From Fimbriimonas sp. (lineage in GTDB: Bacteria > Armatimonadota > Fimbriimonadia > Fimbriimonadales > Fimbriimonadaceae): a stretch of 38,476 nt of DNA. The DNA lies in the NCBI GenBank assembly GCA_031292555.1, contig JARLGV010000035.1:1-38476 (forward strand), read 5' to 3'. This document shows positions 15,699 to 23,818 of this stretch, piece by piece (the first letter of the stretch is position 1; each line of letters opens with the position of its first letter). The position numbers and the translations under genes were made by a program. The notes beneath the pieces are model-generated. The model was not told the origin of the DNA and did not search any database. It saw only the letters and a program-made list of their open reading frames with translations.

Positions 15699-16601
15699 TT
15701 AGGGTTCGAACTGCTTCAGATCAATCTTCTCGAAGATCGGTGGGGGGCCGGCGGAAACACAATAGTATAAGCAAGATGAACTGAGTTCAATTGCCTTGCC
15801 TCCATTGCCAAATATAGGGGGACCGTAAACTGCTGTGCCAAAAAGTGGAATCGTAGATTCCTCGAATTTGACTGCATTGCCCTTTATTGAGAAAGGACTC
15901 GCCCCTTTGGGGTACCCAAACAGATTCATCCCCCATGAAAACCCCTGGACGGTGCCGAGCCCCGAAAAACTGTCGACTTTATTACCCCAAACCTTAACGT
16001 TGGCGCTCAACGTTAGCGAGTATGTCCCGCTGCCCTCCTCTGCCTTCTTCAGTCGAGCGAGTTCAGCGGAAGAAAGACCCCCGTAAACTAGTGTCATCCC
16101 GGTCGGAATCCTCTGCTGCTGGCGAAGGAAATCGATTTCTGGCTTGCTTGCCGTAAGCAAGAACCCCGGAACAGCCACTCCTTCCTTGCCCTTTGAGACA
16201 AGCCATTTGACTGGGGGACCATCCAGCTTCTTGAGAAGCTTGACCTCATCTCCGAATGACAAAACTGCTCTGCCATTTCCTGACGTTGTGTACTGTTTGT
16301 CTTCGCTTGCGTACGTTAAACGCTTTACTCGCACATACGCAGTCCCACCTTCCTTCAAGGTGGGTAATTGAACAATATCGACAGGCCTAGCACGGTTGGT
16401 CGCAGATGGCGGATTTGGAGCACTCACCGTCGATTCATCCGACGATGAGCAACCGCTTTGCATAACAACAATCAACCATACGAATCCAATTGTAGTAGCC
16501 TTCTGTCTCATTCGAACTGCCTGCGCCCTTTGGGCCTCAGCCATATTATCACGGGCTTTCCGCGATTTGTTGCGTCTCCATGGTATTCGAAGGCTCGCCA
16601 A
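15699..16601 (-). CDS. Predicted lipoprotein of unknown function
   Basis: Up to 300 residues. The likely start is the Met at residue 31 (ATG at 16511), which gives MRQKATTIGFVWLIVVMQSG followed by CSSSDES, a good lipoprotein signal peptide with cysteine at the cleavage site. The longer form would add a basic 30-residue leader. The mature part begins with a Pro/Ser linker, then a beta-rich region (VLSFGDEVKLLKKLDGPPVK, GTAYVRVKRLTYASEDKQYT) and ends FEKIDLKQFEP. No family is recognised. It is the third member of the exported-protein island at 13.9-16.6 kb. Confidence 0.65.
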   Translation of the reverse strand: MASLRIPWRRNKSRKARDNMAEAQRAQAVRMRQKATTIGFVWLIVVMQSGCSSSDESTVSAPNPPSATNRARPVDIVQLPTLKEGGTAYVRVKRLTYASEDKQYTTSGNGRAVLSFGDEVKLLKKLDGPPVKWLVSKGKEGVAVPGFLLTASKPEIDFLRQQQRIPTGMTLVYGGLSSAELARLKKAEEGSGTYSLTLSANVKVWGNKVDSFSGLGTVQGFSWGMNLFGYPKGASPFSIKGNAVKFEESTIPLFGTAVYGPPIFGNGGKAIELSSSCLYYCVSAGPPPIFEKIDLKQFEP

Positions 16602-16685
16602 GTCCGTGGATTTGCTAGACTGGCTTGATGCGCAACTTATTCAATTCAATTGCAGGAGATCTCTCTTCAGATTACCTCCGCCAAA

Positions 16686-16979
16686 CTACGATGGTGCCCT
16701 GACTTCAGACCCAGGGTGGATCGTCTCGACCGAACCGCCCTCGCCCTTGATCACCACCGTCTCGCGTGGGGCCTTCGGCTTTGCAGGCTGTGGCTCTGGC
16801 GCTGGACTCGGCGCAGGTTCAACCGCAAGATTCCCTCCACTGACTTCCTCGAAGACTCCCGCCTTGATGAAGTCCTCATAGGTCCCGCCGAAAGTGTCAG
16901 GATCTACTTCCAGCGTTGTGCCGGCAGGTATCGCCTTGCCTTGGTGGCCGAAATTCTTTAGAGCTTTGATACCTGTCAT
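16686..16979 (-). CDS. Small phage head-tail region protein
   Basis: 97 residues. The first 45 (IKALKNFGHQGKAIPAGTTLEV, then YEDFIKAGVFEEV) match a widespread small-phage-protein pattern: KALxxFxxxGxxxxxGxxxEV followed by LIxAGxxEEV. These are found next to head-tail adaptors. The rest is a Pro/Ala/Glu-rich tail. The ATG follows directly on the TAA of the upstream adaptor (16982-16980), so the two were translated together. Confidence 0.6.
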   Translation of the reverse strand: MTGIKALKNFGHQGKAIPAGTTLEVDPDTFGGTYEDFIKAGVFEEVSGGNLAVEPAPSPAPEPQPAKPKAPRETVVIKGEGGSVETIHPGSEVRAPS

Positions 16980-17417
16980 TTAATGCACCAACTTGCAGTC
17001 GAGAATGATCTGAACCGCGTTTGCGTTTGAGTCGTCCACGCCCTGGATTTCATAAACCGGACCACCGACTAGAGCAACGCGATTCTTGGTGGTAACGGGC
17101 GTGCCGAGCGGCAACGCACATTTATATCGGGAGACCTGCTGGACGACGCCGGACTCTTCCTCGGTGACTGTGAAGATCTTGTCCCGCCAAATCAGGCACT
17201 TGAATGGCCCGCCGGCGATCGGATTCCAATTGGAGTTGGCCGCATTCCGTCCACCAGCAGAGTTCAAACCAGCCCCCGAATTACTGAGGATATTGCACGT
17301 CTGGGTCTCGCATCTCGCCGGATGTCGACGAGCACCTGGAATGCGTTTCGGGACAGTTAATGTCGAGTAGGAACCGCAGCCGGTGGAGACGATGGAGTTC
17401 GAATCCACATGCTTCAC
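16980..17417 (-). CDS. Phage head-tail adaptor-like protein, N-terminus doubtful
   Basis: 145 residues. The C-terminal 85 (GPFKCLIWRDKIFTVTEEES, GTPVTTKNRVALVGGPVYEI, GVDDSN...QIILDCKLVH) resemble head-tail adaptor/stopper proteins with their G-x-x-YEI-x-GVDD ending. The N-terminal 55 residues are Arg/Asn/Ser-rich and less convincing, so a frameshift or wrong start is possible. It is the most upstream phage gene left. Portal, protease, capsid and terminase genes, which should precede it, are missing, and only about 70 bp separate it from the tRNA-Ala-derived scar at 17486. Confidence 0.55.
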   Translation of the reverse strand: MKHVDSNSIVSTGCGSYSTLTVPKRIPGARRHPARCETQTCNILSNSGAGLNSAGGRNAANSNWNPIAGGPFKCLIWRDKIFTVTEEESGVVQQVSRYKCALPLGTPVTTKNRVALVGGPVYEIQGVDDSNANAVQIILDCKLVH

Positions 17418-17485
17418 GCTGCGATCGGGACGGCGCTACATGTGAGGAATCTGGGCTCCGCCATATCGCTCAGATTGAGAGGTTG

Positions 17486-17529
17486 GGTGGAGATGATGGG
17501 ATTCGACCCCACGAGCCCTGAAGTGCGAT
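17486..17529 (-). other. tRNA-Ala 3'-half copy, candidate attachment-site scar
   Basis: This 44-bp stretch matches the tRNA-Ala gene at 18409-18452 at 40 of 44 positions, covering the anticodon-loop region, T-arm and 3' acceptor strand. The 5' half of a tRNA is absent. Displaced 3' halves of tRNA genes are left when tyrosine-recombinase elements integrate at tRNA genes. It marks the edge of the phage-derived block. Confidence 0.65.
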
Positions 17530-17676
17530 ATAAGCGCCACTATAGCGCTTCAGGTTCGCTGAAATAGTAGAGGAAACGCTCGCCTTCGACTACAGGCTTG
17601 GTTCAACGAACCGTTTACGACACGTTCTTCTGGTCCGTCCTAGCTCGGTCTGTGAGCGTATCGCTCGTGGCGGACG

Positions 17677-18084
17677 CTAAGCGATCTGCTCGCCCGCATT
17701 TGGGCCACCGCTCATGTCCCAAACAGAGTGGACCTCGATCTCAACCACGTATTGGACCGGCGGAAGCCCCATGCTCAGGCTGCTGATCCGCGCCTGTACC
17801 TTGTCGAATAGCTCACCCGAGTCCACCAGCTTCGCGATCCCCTTCACCTGCACCGCCAGCTTCGGGTCGGCGCTGTGAACGCCGAGTGCGACCTTGGGGC
17901 TATGCCGCAGGTTCTCTCGCGTCTTCCTGGAGAAGAGGTCGGCGAAGTAGATATGCTCGTCGTCGATCAACCCACCGCTGCCCTTCGCCGCCACGTTCGG
18001 CCAGCCATCCGCGCCAATCGTAGCCACCCACACGGTGTGGCCCTTTCCCAGAATCTCCTTCACATTTTCCGGTAGCTTCGTCAT
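17677..18084 (-). CDS. Pyridoxamine 5'-phosphate oxidase-like flavin-binding protein
   Basis: 135 residues from ATG 18084, preceded at 8 bases by AGGGGG (a GTG at 18093 is the alternative). The split-barrel PNPOx fold is shown by VWVATIGADGWPNVAAKG at the N-terminus, IDDEHIYFADLFSRKTRENL in the middle and KVALGVHSADPKLAVQVKG, followed by a C-terminal QYVVEIEVHSVWDM. Members bind FMN or F420, and the substrate cannot be told. The gene stands alone between two tRNA-derived fragments, so it may have travelled on an element that integrated into the tRNA-Ala gene. Confidence 0.75.
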   Translation of the reverse strand: MTKLPENVKEILGKGHTVWVATIGADGWPNVAAKGSGGLIDDEHIYFADLFSRKTRENLRHSPKVALGVHSADPKLAVQVKGIAKLVDSGELFDKVQARISSLSMGLPPVQYVVEIEVHSVWDMSGGPNAGEQIA

Positions 18085-18320
18085 CACCTTCACCCCCTGA
18101 ACCGATATCCTATATTAGCCCTAAGGAACCCCTTGATGTACGCCTCGCTCATCCGGGCCAACGCGTGAGGCAGCTACGAGGCTGGGCGCCCGCCGGGCGC
18201 GCGCACGCCGCACTTAACGACGAGATCGTACTTTGGCTCAAAACTGCTGAGAAGGATGGGCGTAGAGTCGAAAAATGGGTGGCCCGAACACGAGCCCCGA
18301 GATCGTGTGGGCTGAGCCTT

Positions 18321-18380
18321 GGTGGTGATGATGGGATTCGAACCGACGACCTTCCCGATGGCTATCGGGACGCTCTCCCC
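18321..18380 (-). pseudogene. tRNA fragment (D-arm end to acceptor 3' strand)
   Basis: Sixty bases resemble the 3' three quarters of the adjacent tRNA-Ala but with a different anticodon arm (TCCCG, 8-base loop, CGGGA), a mispaired T-stem and no 5' acceptor. Similarity stops at 18381. It is not a functional tRNA. Confidence 0.65.
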
Positions 18381-18407
18381 TTCGAGGTAATCCTGTGCAT
18401 TGATAGT

Positions 18408-18483
18408 TGGTGGAGATGATGGGATTCGAACCCACGACCTCTGCAGTGCGATTGCAGCGCTCTCCCAGCTGAGCTACATCCCC
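18408..18483 (-). tRNA. tRNA-Ala (anticodon CGC)
   Basis: A complete 76-base cloverleaf with encoded CCA. The acceptor stem GGGGATG pairs with CATCTCC (one G-T), the D-arm is AGCTCAGCTGGGAGAGC, the anticodon stem CTGCA/TGCAG encloses the loop ATCGCAC with anticodon CGC, and the T-arm is GTGGG-TTCGAAT-CCCAT, followed by A and CCA. It reads GCG alanine codons. The 3' end faces the accessory block, and partial copies of this gene lie on both sides. Confidence 0.95.
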
Positions 18484-18519
18484 AAGTTTATGCGAGTTCT
18501 GTTCATTTCCAAGGAAGAT

Positions 18520-18577
18520 CCGAACCCACGACCTTCCCGATCCGATCGGGACGCTCTCCCAGCTGAGCTACATCCCC
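18520..18577 (-). pseudogene. tRNA fragment (5' end to T-loop)
   Basis: The 5' acceptor strand, D-arm and flanking leader (CTTGGGGATGTAGCTCAGC) match tRNA-Ala, with an anticodon arm TCCCG-ATCGGAT-CGGGA. After the T-loop (GGTTCGG) the sequence diverges, so neither T-stem nor acceptor stem can close. It shares its unusual anticodon stem with the fragment at 18321-18380, suggesting both came from one lost tRNA gene. Confidence 0.65.
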
Positions 18578-18624
18578 AAGAGACGAAACTAAAGATACCC
18601 AAATGGGCCTGGGGTTGGCACGTT

Positions 18625-20487
18625 CTAGTCGGAAACCCCGTCTTTCCAGGCCGACTGGAGGGGGTAGACGGTTACGGATTTCACGGTCGCGGGACCGCCT
18701 TCGGCTCGGATCGAGATGCCGTTTTGGTGGGGAAGCACGAACCGCGTGGACGAGACTTCGCCGTGGTTCACGAACGTCTCGATCGACGTCCGGTCGACCA
18801 GGATCTCTACATAGGACACCTTGTCCTGCACCTGCCCATGGGCCGGGCCCGATTCAACGCCCGACGAAGTCAAGACCACCGACTCGCCCCGGATGTCGAA
18901 GACAAGCTTCGACCCAATCGGAACCTCGACCTCGGCTTGGATGTGGTACATGCGGCCGGACGGCTCCAGCGGAAGCGTCTCGCCCGGTTGTAACGTCTTC
19001 TCGCCCCACGTCTCCTTATCCCGGTGAAGCGTGGCAATCTCCTTGACCGGTTCGCGGTACACGCGCAGACCCGCTGTCGTCGTCCGCAACGTCAGTTCGC
19101 AAGGGAAGCTGATCTGCTGGCTGAACGGCATGTCCGGGAAGTTGGATTCGGCCAGCCAGGCGGCTTGAACCCGTCGCCCGTCGCCGGTTTCCACGTTTGC
19201 CCAGGATTGAGTGGCGTAAAACTGCGGGCCGATGTCGCACGGGAAGCGCTCGCTCTCCTCGGTGAACTTGAACCCGTCGAACGTGCCGATCGAGTACTTG
19301 CCGTTGCCCTGGATCAGCACCCACTTCTTACGGCTCGCGTCGCCGTCGATAAGCATCTCAAAGAAGTCAGGACACTCGTAGCTATTCGGGATCGGGTTCT
19401 TGGCGTCGGTCCAGTCGAGCAGGTTGGGCGACGTGAAGATGTGGTACTGGCCGTCGCCGTACATGACCATGACCCAATGCTTGCCGGGCGCGTACCAGAA
19501 GACCTTGGGGTCGCGCTCCGGGTAGATCATGAACGGGTTCTTCTCATAGAACTTCCAGGTTCGGCCATGATCCAGGCTGTAGGAGAAGCACTGGCTGCGA
19601 TTGTCCGCCTTCGACCAAAAAGCGATCATTGCCGGATGATCTTTGCTGGTCGCCAAACCGGATGTGTTGTCGTAGTCGATCACGCACGTGCCGGACTGAC
19701 AGCCGCTCTCCAACTCCTCTTCGATGAAGGCAGGCTCAAGTTCGGTCCAGTGGACGAGGTCCCTGCTGACAAAGTGCAGCCAGGCCTTGTTCCAGCGCTG
19801 GGCAAACATGTGATATTCGCCGTCGTAGTAGATAAGGCCGTTCAGGTCGTTGATCCACCCTTCCTCACGCCGCGCCGGGTTGAGCTTATTGACGGTCCAC
19901 TGGCGGGCGGTGACGTGGAACTGTGGCCGCAGCGATTCCTGGTAGAGTGGCCCGGTCACCACGGGTAGCCGCTCCGGTTTGTCGGTCTGAACGATACGAT
20001 CCACATCGATGTGCCCCCAGTCGCCGCTCACATGGTCGACGATCTCAATTTGCGCCGACTGACCGCGAAACTCGCCGACGTCCCAACTTGTGGGCGTTAG
20101 CCGGTCGCTCCGCCATCCGGTCGCGCTACGAACTATTCTGCCACGCACAAGCAGGTTCAAGCATGTCTCGTGCTGATAGTCTCCCCCGCCGATGCGGAAG
20201 GCGATGAATCGGCGCGAAATGCGGAATGGCAGGGACATTAGGGTCCCCTTCGGGCCGTCGCCATCTGCCTTGCTTGTAGCTACCGGTTCTTCCGCGTTTT
20301 GAATGCCGAGGCGGTTGATGTCCTTGCCGGACACGATGCCTGACTTGAATGCATCGCCCGATGCAACCCATCCGGCGAAACCCTCGCCGATTGGCAAATC
20401 CACCGATGGTTGGATTGCTCCGGCGTCGGCGAGGAATGGGAAACAAAACTGAGCCAAACCAAAGACCGCCGCCAGCTTTCCGTCCAT
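18625..20487 (-). CDS. GH32 fructan hydrolase (levanase/inulinase/invertase type)
   Basis: 620 residues. The five-bladed beta-propeller motifs are clear: nucleophile D214 in GWINDLNGLIYYDGEYH, the RDP transition-state Asp (D327) in YPERDPKVFW, and the acid/base E372 in YECPDFFEM. A C-terminal beta-sandwich with GSVESGPAH-like context and YVEILVDRTSIETFVNHGE closes the enzyme. Residues about 25-175 form an extra N-terminal beta domain seen in some extracellular levanases. A weak hydrophobic leader (residues 5-24) suggests export. NDLNG replaces the more common NDPNG. It should release fructose from fructan or sucrose, and the substrate cannot be chosen from sequence alone. Confidence 0.93.
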   Translation of the reverse strand: MDGKLAAVFGLAQFCFPFLADAGAIQPSVDLPIGEGFAGWVASGDAFKSGIVSGKDINRLGIQNAEEPVATSKADGDGPKGTLMSLPFRISRRFIAFRIGGGDYQHETCLNLLVRGRIVRSATGWRSDRLTPTSWDVGEFRGQSAQIEIVDHVSGDWGHIDVDRIVQTDKPERLPVVTGPLYQESLRPQFHVTARQWTVNKLNPARREEGWINDLNGLIYYDGEYHMFAQRWNKAWLHFVSRDLVHWTELEPAFIEEELESGCQSGTCVIDYDNTSGLATSKDHPAMIAFWSKADNRSQCFSYSLDHGRTWKFYEKNPFMIYPERDPKVFWYAPGKHWVMVMYGDGQYHIFTSPNLLDWTDAKNPIPNSYECPDFFEMLIDGDASRKKWVLIQGNGKYSIGTFDGFKFTEESERFPCDIGPQFYATQSWANVETGDGRRVQAAWLAESNFPDMPFSQQISFPCELTLRTTTAGLRVYREPVKEIATLHRDKETWGEKTLQPGETLPLEPSGRMYHIQAEVEVPIGSKLVFDIRGESVVLTSSGVESGPAHGQVQDKVSYVEILVDRTSIETFVNHGEVSSTRFVLPHQNGISIRAEGGPATVKSVTVYPLQSAWKDGVSD

Positions 20488-20663
20488 AGGGTCTCGTTAT
20501 ACCGGCTGCCAATGCTCGCCTTCGCATTCCTTACTGCTGTTGCGTGAAATGACAAACCCTGTGTAGGCATGAACCAACTGGTCCGGGGAGGCCACGTCGG
20601 CCAAAGGTCTTTACGCAACGGCCAGCAGGGGCAAAAGGGGCCGCGCAATGGCCGGAGCCAGGG

Positions 20664-21119
20664 TTACGGGTGGCTTAGGCTAGCCAGGACGCCCCGGCAC
20701 GCCGTCTCCAGCATGTCGGCAACAGCTTCGAAGTCGCGGGTGTCTCCGTAGTACGGGTCGGGGACCTCTTGGGTAGTGGCATCCGCATCGAAAGACCGGG
20801 TGAGCCGGACCTTCTCCGGCTTGGCGCCGGGCCAGGCGCATAGGTCTTGGACGTTGCGAAGGTCCATGCCGAGGATCAAGTCGAATTCCTCGAAATCCCT
20901 TGAACCGACCTGGCGTGCCGTCATCGACATCTGGCATCCGTGAGCGATTCCGACACGAACCGCGCGCCGGTCGGGAAGCTGGCCGATGTGCCAGTCGCCG
21001 GTTCCCGCCGAGTCAACGACAAGGGCGATCCCTGCCTCTTTGGCTTGCCTTCGGAGAATTCCCTCCGCCAAAGGACTTCGGCAGATGTTGCCGAGACAGA
21101 CGAAGAGGATGCGATGCAC
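20664..21119 (-). CDS. Low-molecular-weight protein tyrosine phosphatase
   Basis: 151 residues from a GTG start. The P-loop CLGNICRS (Cys8 nucleophile, Arg14) directly follows the first strand, and the catalytic Asp is in EVPDPYYGDTRDFEAV near residue 130. Such enzymes often regulate tyrosine kinases of polysaccharide export. Its place about 100 bp downstream of rfbC on the same strand fits a role linked to surface-polysaccharide synthesis, though no kinase is seen here. Confidence 0.92.
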   Translation of the reverse strand: MHRILFVCLGNICRSPLAEGILRRQAKEAGIALVVDSAGTGDWHIGQLPDRRAVRVGIAHGCQMSMTARQVGSRDFEEFDLILGMDLRNVQDLCAWPGAKPEKVRLTRSFDADATTQEVPDPYYGDTRDFEAVADMLETACRGVLASLSHP

Positions 21120-21223
21120 GGGCTATAGATTACCGCTCTCGGGCGGGGCGTGGGGCGGGGGGAGAGGGGCGGACTGGGCTTGGCGCAATCAGATTGGTGG
21201 ACCGGTTCGGGAAGGTGTCCGAC

Positions 21224-21796
21224 CTAGTGACGATTCTTCAACGGGTCAAGTGTGGGCAATCTATCCGGTGGCACGGCGGCCAAAGATAGGCCGGCTTGGT
21301 CTTTGGCGGAGACGGTGGGGCTATCGATGCCCCACTCGACTCCGATTTCGGGGTCGCTCCATAGGACCGTGACTTCGTTAGCTGGATCGTAAGGGGTGGA
21401 GCATTTGTAGGAGACGAGGGCACGGTCGCCGATGACGGCGAAGCCGTGGGCGAAGCCGACCGGGATGAACAACTGGCGATGGTTCTCGGAAGATAGAACT
21501 CGGCCGATCCACTTTCCGAAGCGCGGAGAACCCAGTCGTACGTCGACGGCGACATCGAGAATCGCCCCGTCGAGTACCTGGATCAGCTTGTCCTGGGCGG
21601 ATGGCCATTGATAATGCAAACCCCTCACCACCCCGCCGGAGGAAAATGACACGTTGTCTTGCACGAAAGGCCACTCGATTCCTGCTTCGCGGTACCGAAG
21701 CGCGTTGAAAGCCTCGAAGAAGTAGCCCCGCGAGTCGCCAAAGACCCTGGGCTCGATCAGCAGCACTTCAGGCAGTTCGGTTGGCTCAACCGTCAC
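21224..21796 (-). CDS. rfbC: dTDP-4-dehydrorhamnose 3,5-epimerase
   Basis: 190 residues. Family motifs include [31 protein letters not shown] (with the catalytic His), the HGFAV segment in [14 protein letters not shown], and [20 protein letters not shown]. The start is GTG at 21796, with AGGAGG six bases upstream; it overlaps the rfbA stop as GTGA. A longer frame to 22102 is only rfbA read out of frame. It epimerises C3 and C5 of dTDP-4-keto-6-deoxyglucose on the way to dTDP-L-rhamnose. Confidence 0.94.
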   Translation of the reverse strand: MTVEPTELPEVLLIEPRVFGDSRGYFFEAFNALRYREAGIEWPFVQDNVSFSSGGVVRGLHYQWPSAQDKLIQVLDGAILDVAVDVRLGSPRFGKWIGRVLSSENHRQLFIPVGFAHGFAVIGDRALVSYKCSTPYDPANEVTVLWSDPEIGVEWGIDSPTVSAKDQAGLSLAAVPPDRLPTLDPLKNRH

Positions 21797-22677
21797 AAAG
21801 GCCCTCCTGAATGGGCAATGCTCACCAAGTACTCGCCGTATTCGTTCTTCTTGAGCGGTTCGGCAAGGCGCAAAAGCTGCTCGGCGTCGATCCAGCCGTT
21901 CCGGAACGAGATCTCCTCCGGACAGCAGATCTTCAGACCCTGCCGCTGCTCGACAGCCTCGACGAAATTGGTCGCCTGAATGAGCGCCTCGTAGGTCCCG
22001 GTATCGAGCCAAGCAGCGCCGCGTCCCAGTCGCTCGACCGTCAGCGCGCCGCGATCGAGATACTCCGCGTTGACCGAGGTGATCTCCAACTCGCCGCGCC
22101 ACGAGGGCTTCACGTGCTTGGCGATCTCCACCACGTTCGAGTCATAGAAGTAGAGACCGGTCACCGCCAGGTTCGACTTGGGCTCCTTCGGCTTCTCGAC
22201 GATGCTCACCGCTTTCCCGTCCGCATCGCACTCCACCACGCCGTATCGTTCCGGGTCCTTCACCCAATAGGCGAACACGGTTGCGCCGGTCTCTCGGCTC
22301 GCCGCATCGCGAAGTTGAGCCTGCATGCCCTGGCCGTAGAAAATATTGTCGCCGAGTACGAGGGCGCATGGATCACCGGCGATGAAAGACTCGGCGAGGA
22401 TGAACGCCTGGGCAAGTCCGTCGGGGCTCGGCTGAGCGACATATTCGATGGAGAGTCCCCAATCCTTGCCGTCTCCCAGAAGCCGTTTGAACGTTTCCTG
22501 TTCGTGGGGCGTGTTGATGACGACGATCTCCCGAATGCCGGACATCATTAATATGCCCAACGGGTAGTAGATCATCGGCTTGTTGTAGATCGGCAGAAGC
22601 TGTTTGCTCACCGCCCGGGTGACCGGCCACAGGCGGCTGCCCGTTCCGCCGGCCAAGATGATGCCTTTCGTCGTCAA
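21793..22677 (-). CDS. rfbA: Glucose-1-phosphate thymidylyltransferase
   Basis: 294 residues, full length. The nucleotide-binding signature [20 protein letters not shown] is at the N-terminus, followed by [24 protein letters not shown] and [20 protein letters not shown], all typical of RmlA. The start is a TTG preceded by AGGA. It makes dTDP-glucose from dTTP and glucose-1-phosphate, the substrate for the upstream rfbB product. It is the middle gene of the rfbBAC operon. Confidence 0.95.
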   Translation of the reverse strand: MTTKGIILAGGTGSRLWPVTRAVSKQLLPIYNKPMIYYPLGILMMSGIREIVVINTPHEQETFKRLLGDGKDWGLSIEYVAQPSPDGLAQAFILAESFIAGDPCALVLGDNIFYGQGMQAQLRDAASRETGATVFAYWVKDPERYGVVECDADGKAVSIVEKPKEPKSNLAVTGLYFYDSNVVEIAKHVKPSWRGELEITSVNAEYLDRGALTVERLGRGAAWLDTGTYEALIQATNFVEAVEQRQGLKICCPEEISFRNGWIDAEQLLRLAEPLKKNEYGEYLVSIAHSGGPL

Positions 22678-22698
22678 CGTCTTCGTTCCTGGCTGCGC

Positions 22699-23757
22699 CT
22701 AGCGCTGGGTGTAATTCTGCTCGATCCAGAGTCGATATTCGCCGGAGCGCACCTGCTCGATCCAATTTCTGTTGGAAAGATACCAACGAACCGTCTGCCG
22801 GAGGCCGGACTTGAAAGTCTCGGACGGCTGCCATCCCAGTTCATCGCGGATCTTCGACGCGTCGATCGCGTAGCGGAAATCGTGTCCCGGCCGATCCTTC
22901 ACGTGCTGGATAAGGGCAGTCATGTCCTCGGCTCGCTTGCCGGTCGCGTTGGCCACCTCTACCAAGATCCGGTTGACTACGTCGAGATTGGTCATCTCCG
23001 CGTTGCCGCCGACGTTATACGTTTCGCCGGACTGGCCGCCGATCAGAACCGCCCAAATCGCCTCGCAGTGATCGTCCACGTAGAGCCAGTCCCGTACCTG
23101 GTGCCCGCTGCCGTAAATCGGCAGCGGTTTCGCTTCCGTCGCATTGAGAATCATCAACGGGATGAGCTTCTCCGGAAACTGCCGTGGTCCATAGTTGTTG
23201 GAGCAATTCGTAATCGTGACCGGCAGACCATAAGTGCGGTGGTAGGCGCGGACGATGTGGTCGCTCGCCGCCTTAGAAGCGGAATAGGGGCTGCTTGGGT
23301 CGTACCGGGTCTCCTCCGTGAAGAGCCCATCGTCGCCCAGGGCGCCATAGACCTCGTCGGTGCTGATATGGTGGAAACGACGGCTCTCGGCGCCGCCCAA
23401 TTCGGCGCGAAACGCCTCTAGCAGGTTCAGCGTGCCCAACACATTCGTCTCGATGAAATCGGTCGGACCGGAGATGCTCCGGTCGACGTGGCTCTCAGCG
23501 GCAAAATGAACTACCGTATCCGGCCGGTGCGCTTCCCATACTCGACGCACGACGTCCCGGTCCCGGATGTCGCCGTGCTCAAACTTGTAGTTTCGACTCC
23601 CTCGAATCGGCTCAAGGCTCGCGAGATTCCCGGCGTAGGTCAATGCGTCGAGGTTGACGAACTGGACGTCAGGGAAGCGCGGCACCATTAGGTTGAGGAA
23701 GCTGCTGCCGATAAACCCGGCCCCTCCCGTCACCAAAATCGTCTTGGGCTCAATCAT
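22699..23757 (-). CDS. rfbB: dTDP-glucose 4,6-dehydratase
   Basis: 352 residues. Extended SDR with the NAD motif [14 protein letters not shown] at the start, the catalytic THR/Asp/Glu set in [17 protein letters not shown], and the YxxxK pair in [26 protein letters not shown]-like C-terminal elements are replaced by WIEQNYTQR. It converts dTDP-glucose to dTDP-4-keto-6-deoxyglucose. It is first in the operon, 21 bp ahead of rfbA. No rfbD (final reductase) is in this window, so the end product could be dTDP-rhamnose or another dTDP-6-deoxysugar. Confidence 0.95.
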   Translation of the reverse strand: MIEPKTILVTGGAGFIGSSFLNLMVPRFPDVQFVNLDALTYAGNLASLEPIRGSRNYKFEHGDIRDRDVVRRVWEAHRPDTVVHFAAESHVDRSISGPTDFIETNVLGTLNLLEAFRAELGGAESRRFHHISTDEVYGALGDDGLFTEETRYDPSSPYSASKAASDHIVRAYHRTYGLPVTITNCSNNYGPRQFPEKLIPLMILNATEAKPLPIYGSGHQVRDWLYVDDHCEAIWAVLIGGQSGETYNVGGNAEMTNLDVVNRILVEVANATGKRAEDMTALIQHVKDRPGHDFRYAIDASKIRDELGWQPSETFKSGLRQTVRWYLSNRNWIEQVRSGEYRLWIEQNYTQR

Positions 23758-23818
23758 TGCTTGAGATTAACACTGCCGGCCCTGATTTCGTCCCCGTAAT
23801 CTCCTCGAATGGCTCGCC

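Noticed and set aside
18520-18577. Functional tRNA-Pro(CGG)
   Set aside because: The anticodon position would read CGG, but the T-stem and acceptor stem cannot pair and the body is tRNA-Ala-like.
21797-22102. N-terminal extension of the rfbC frame
   Set aside because: The added residues are rfbA read out of frame, and a strong AGGAGG precedes the GTG at 21796.
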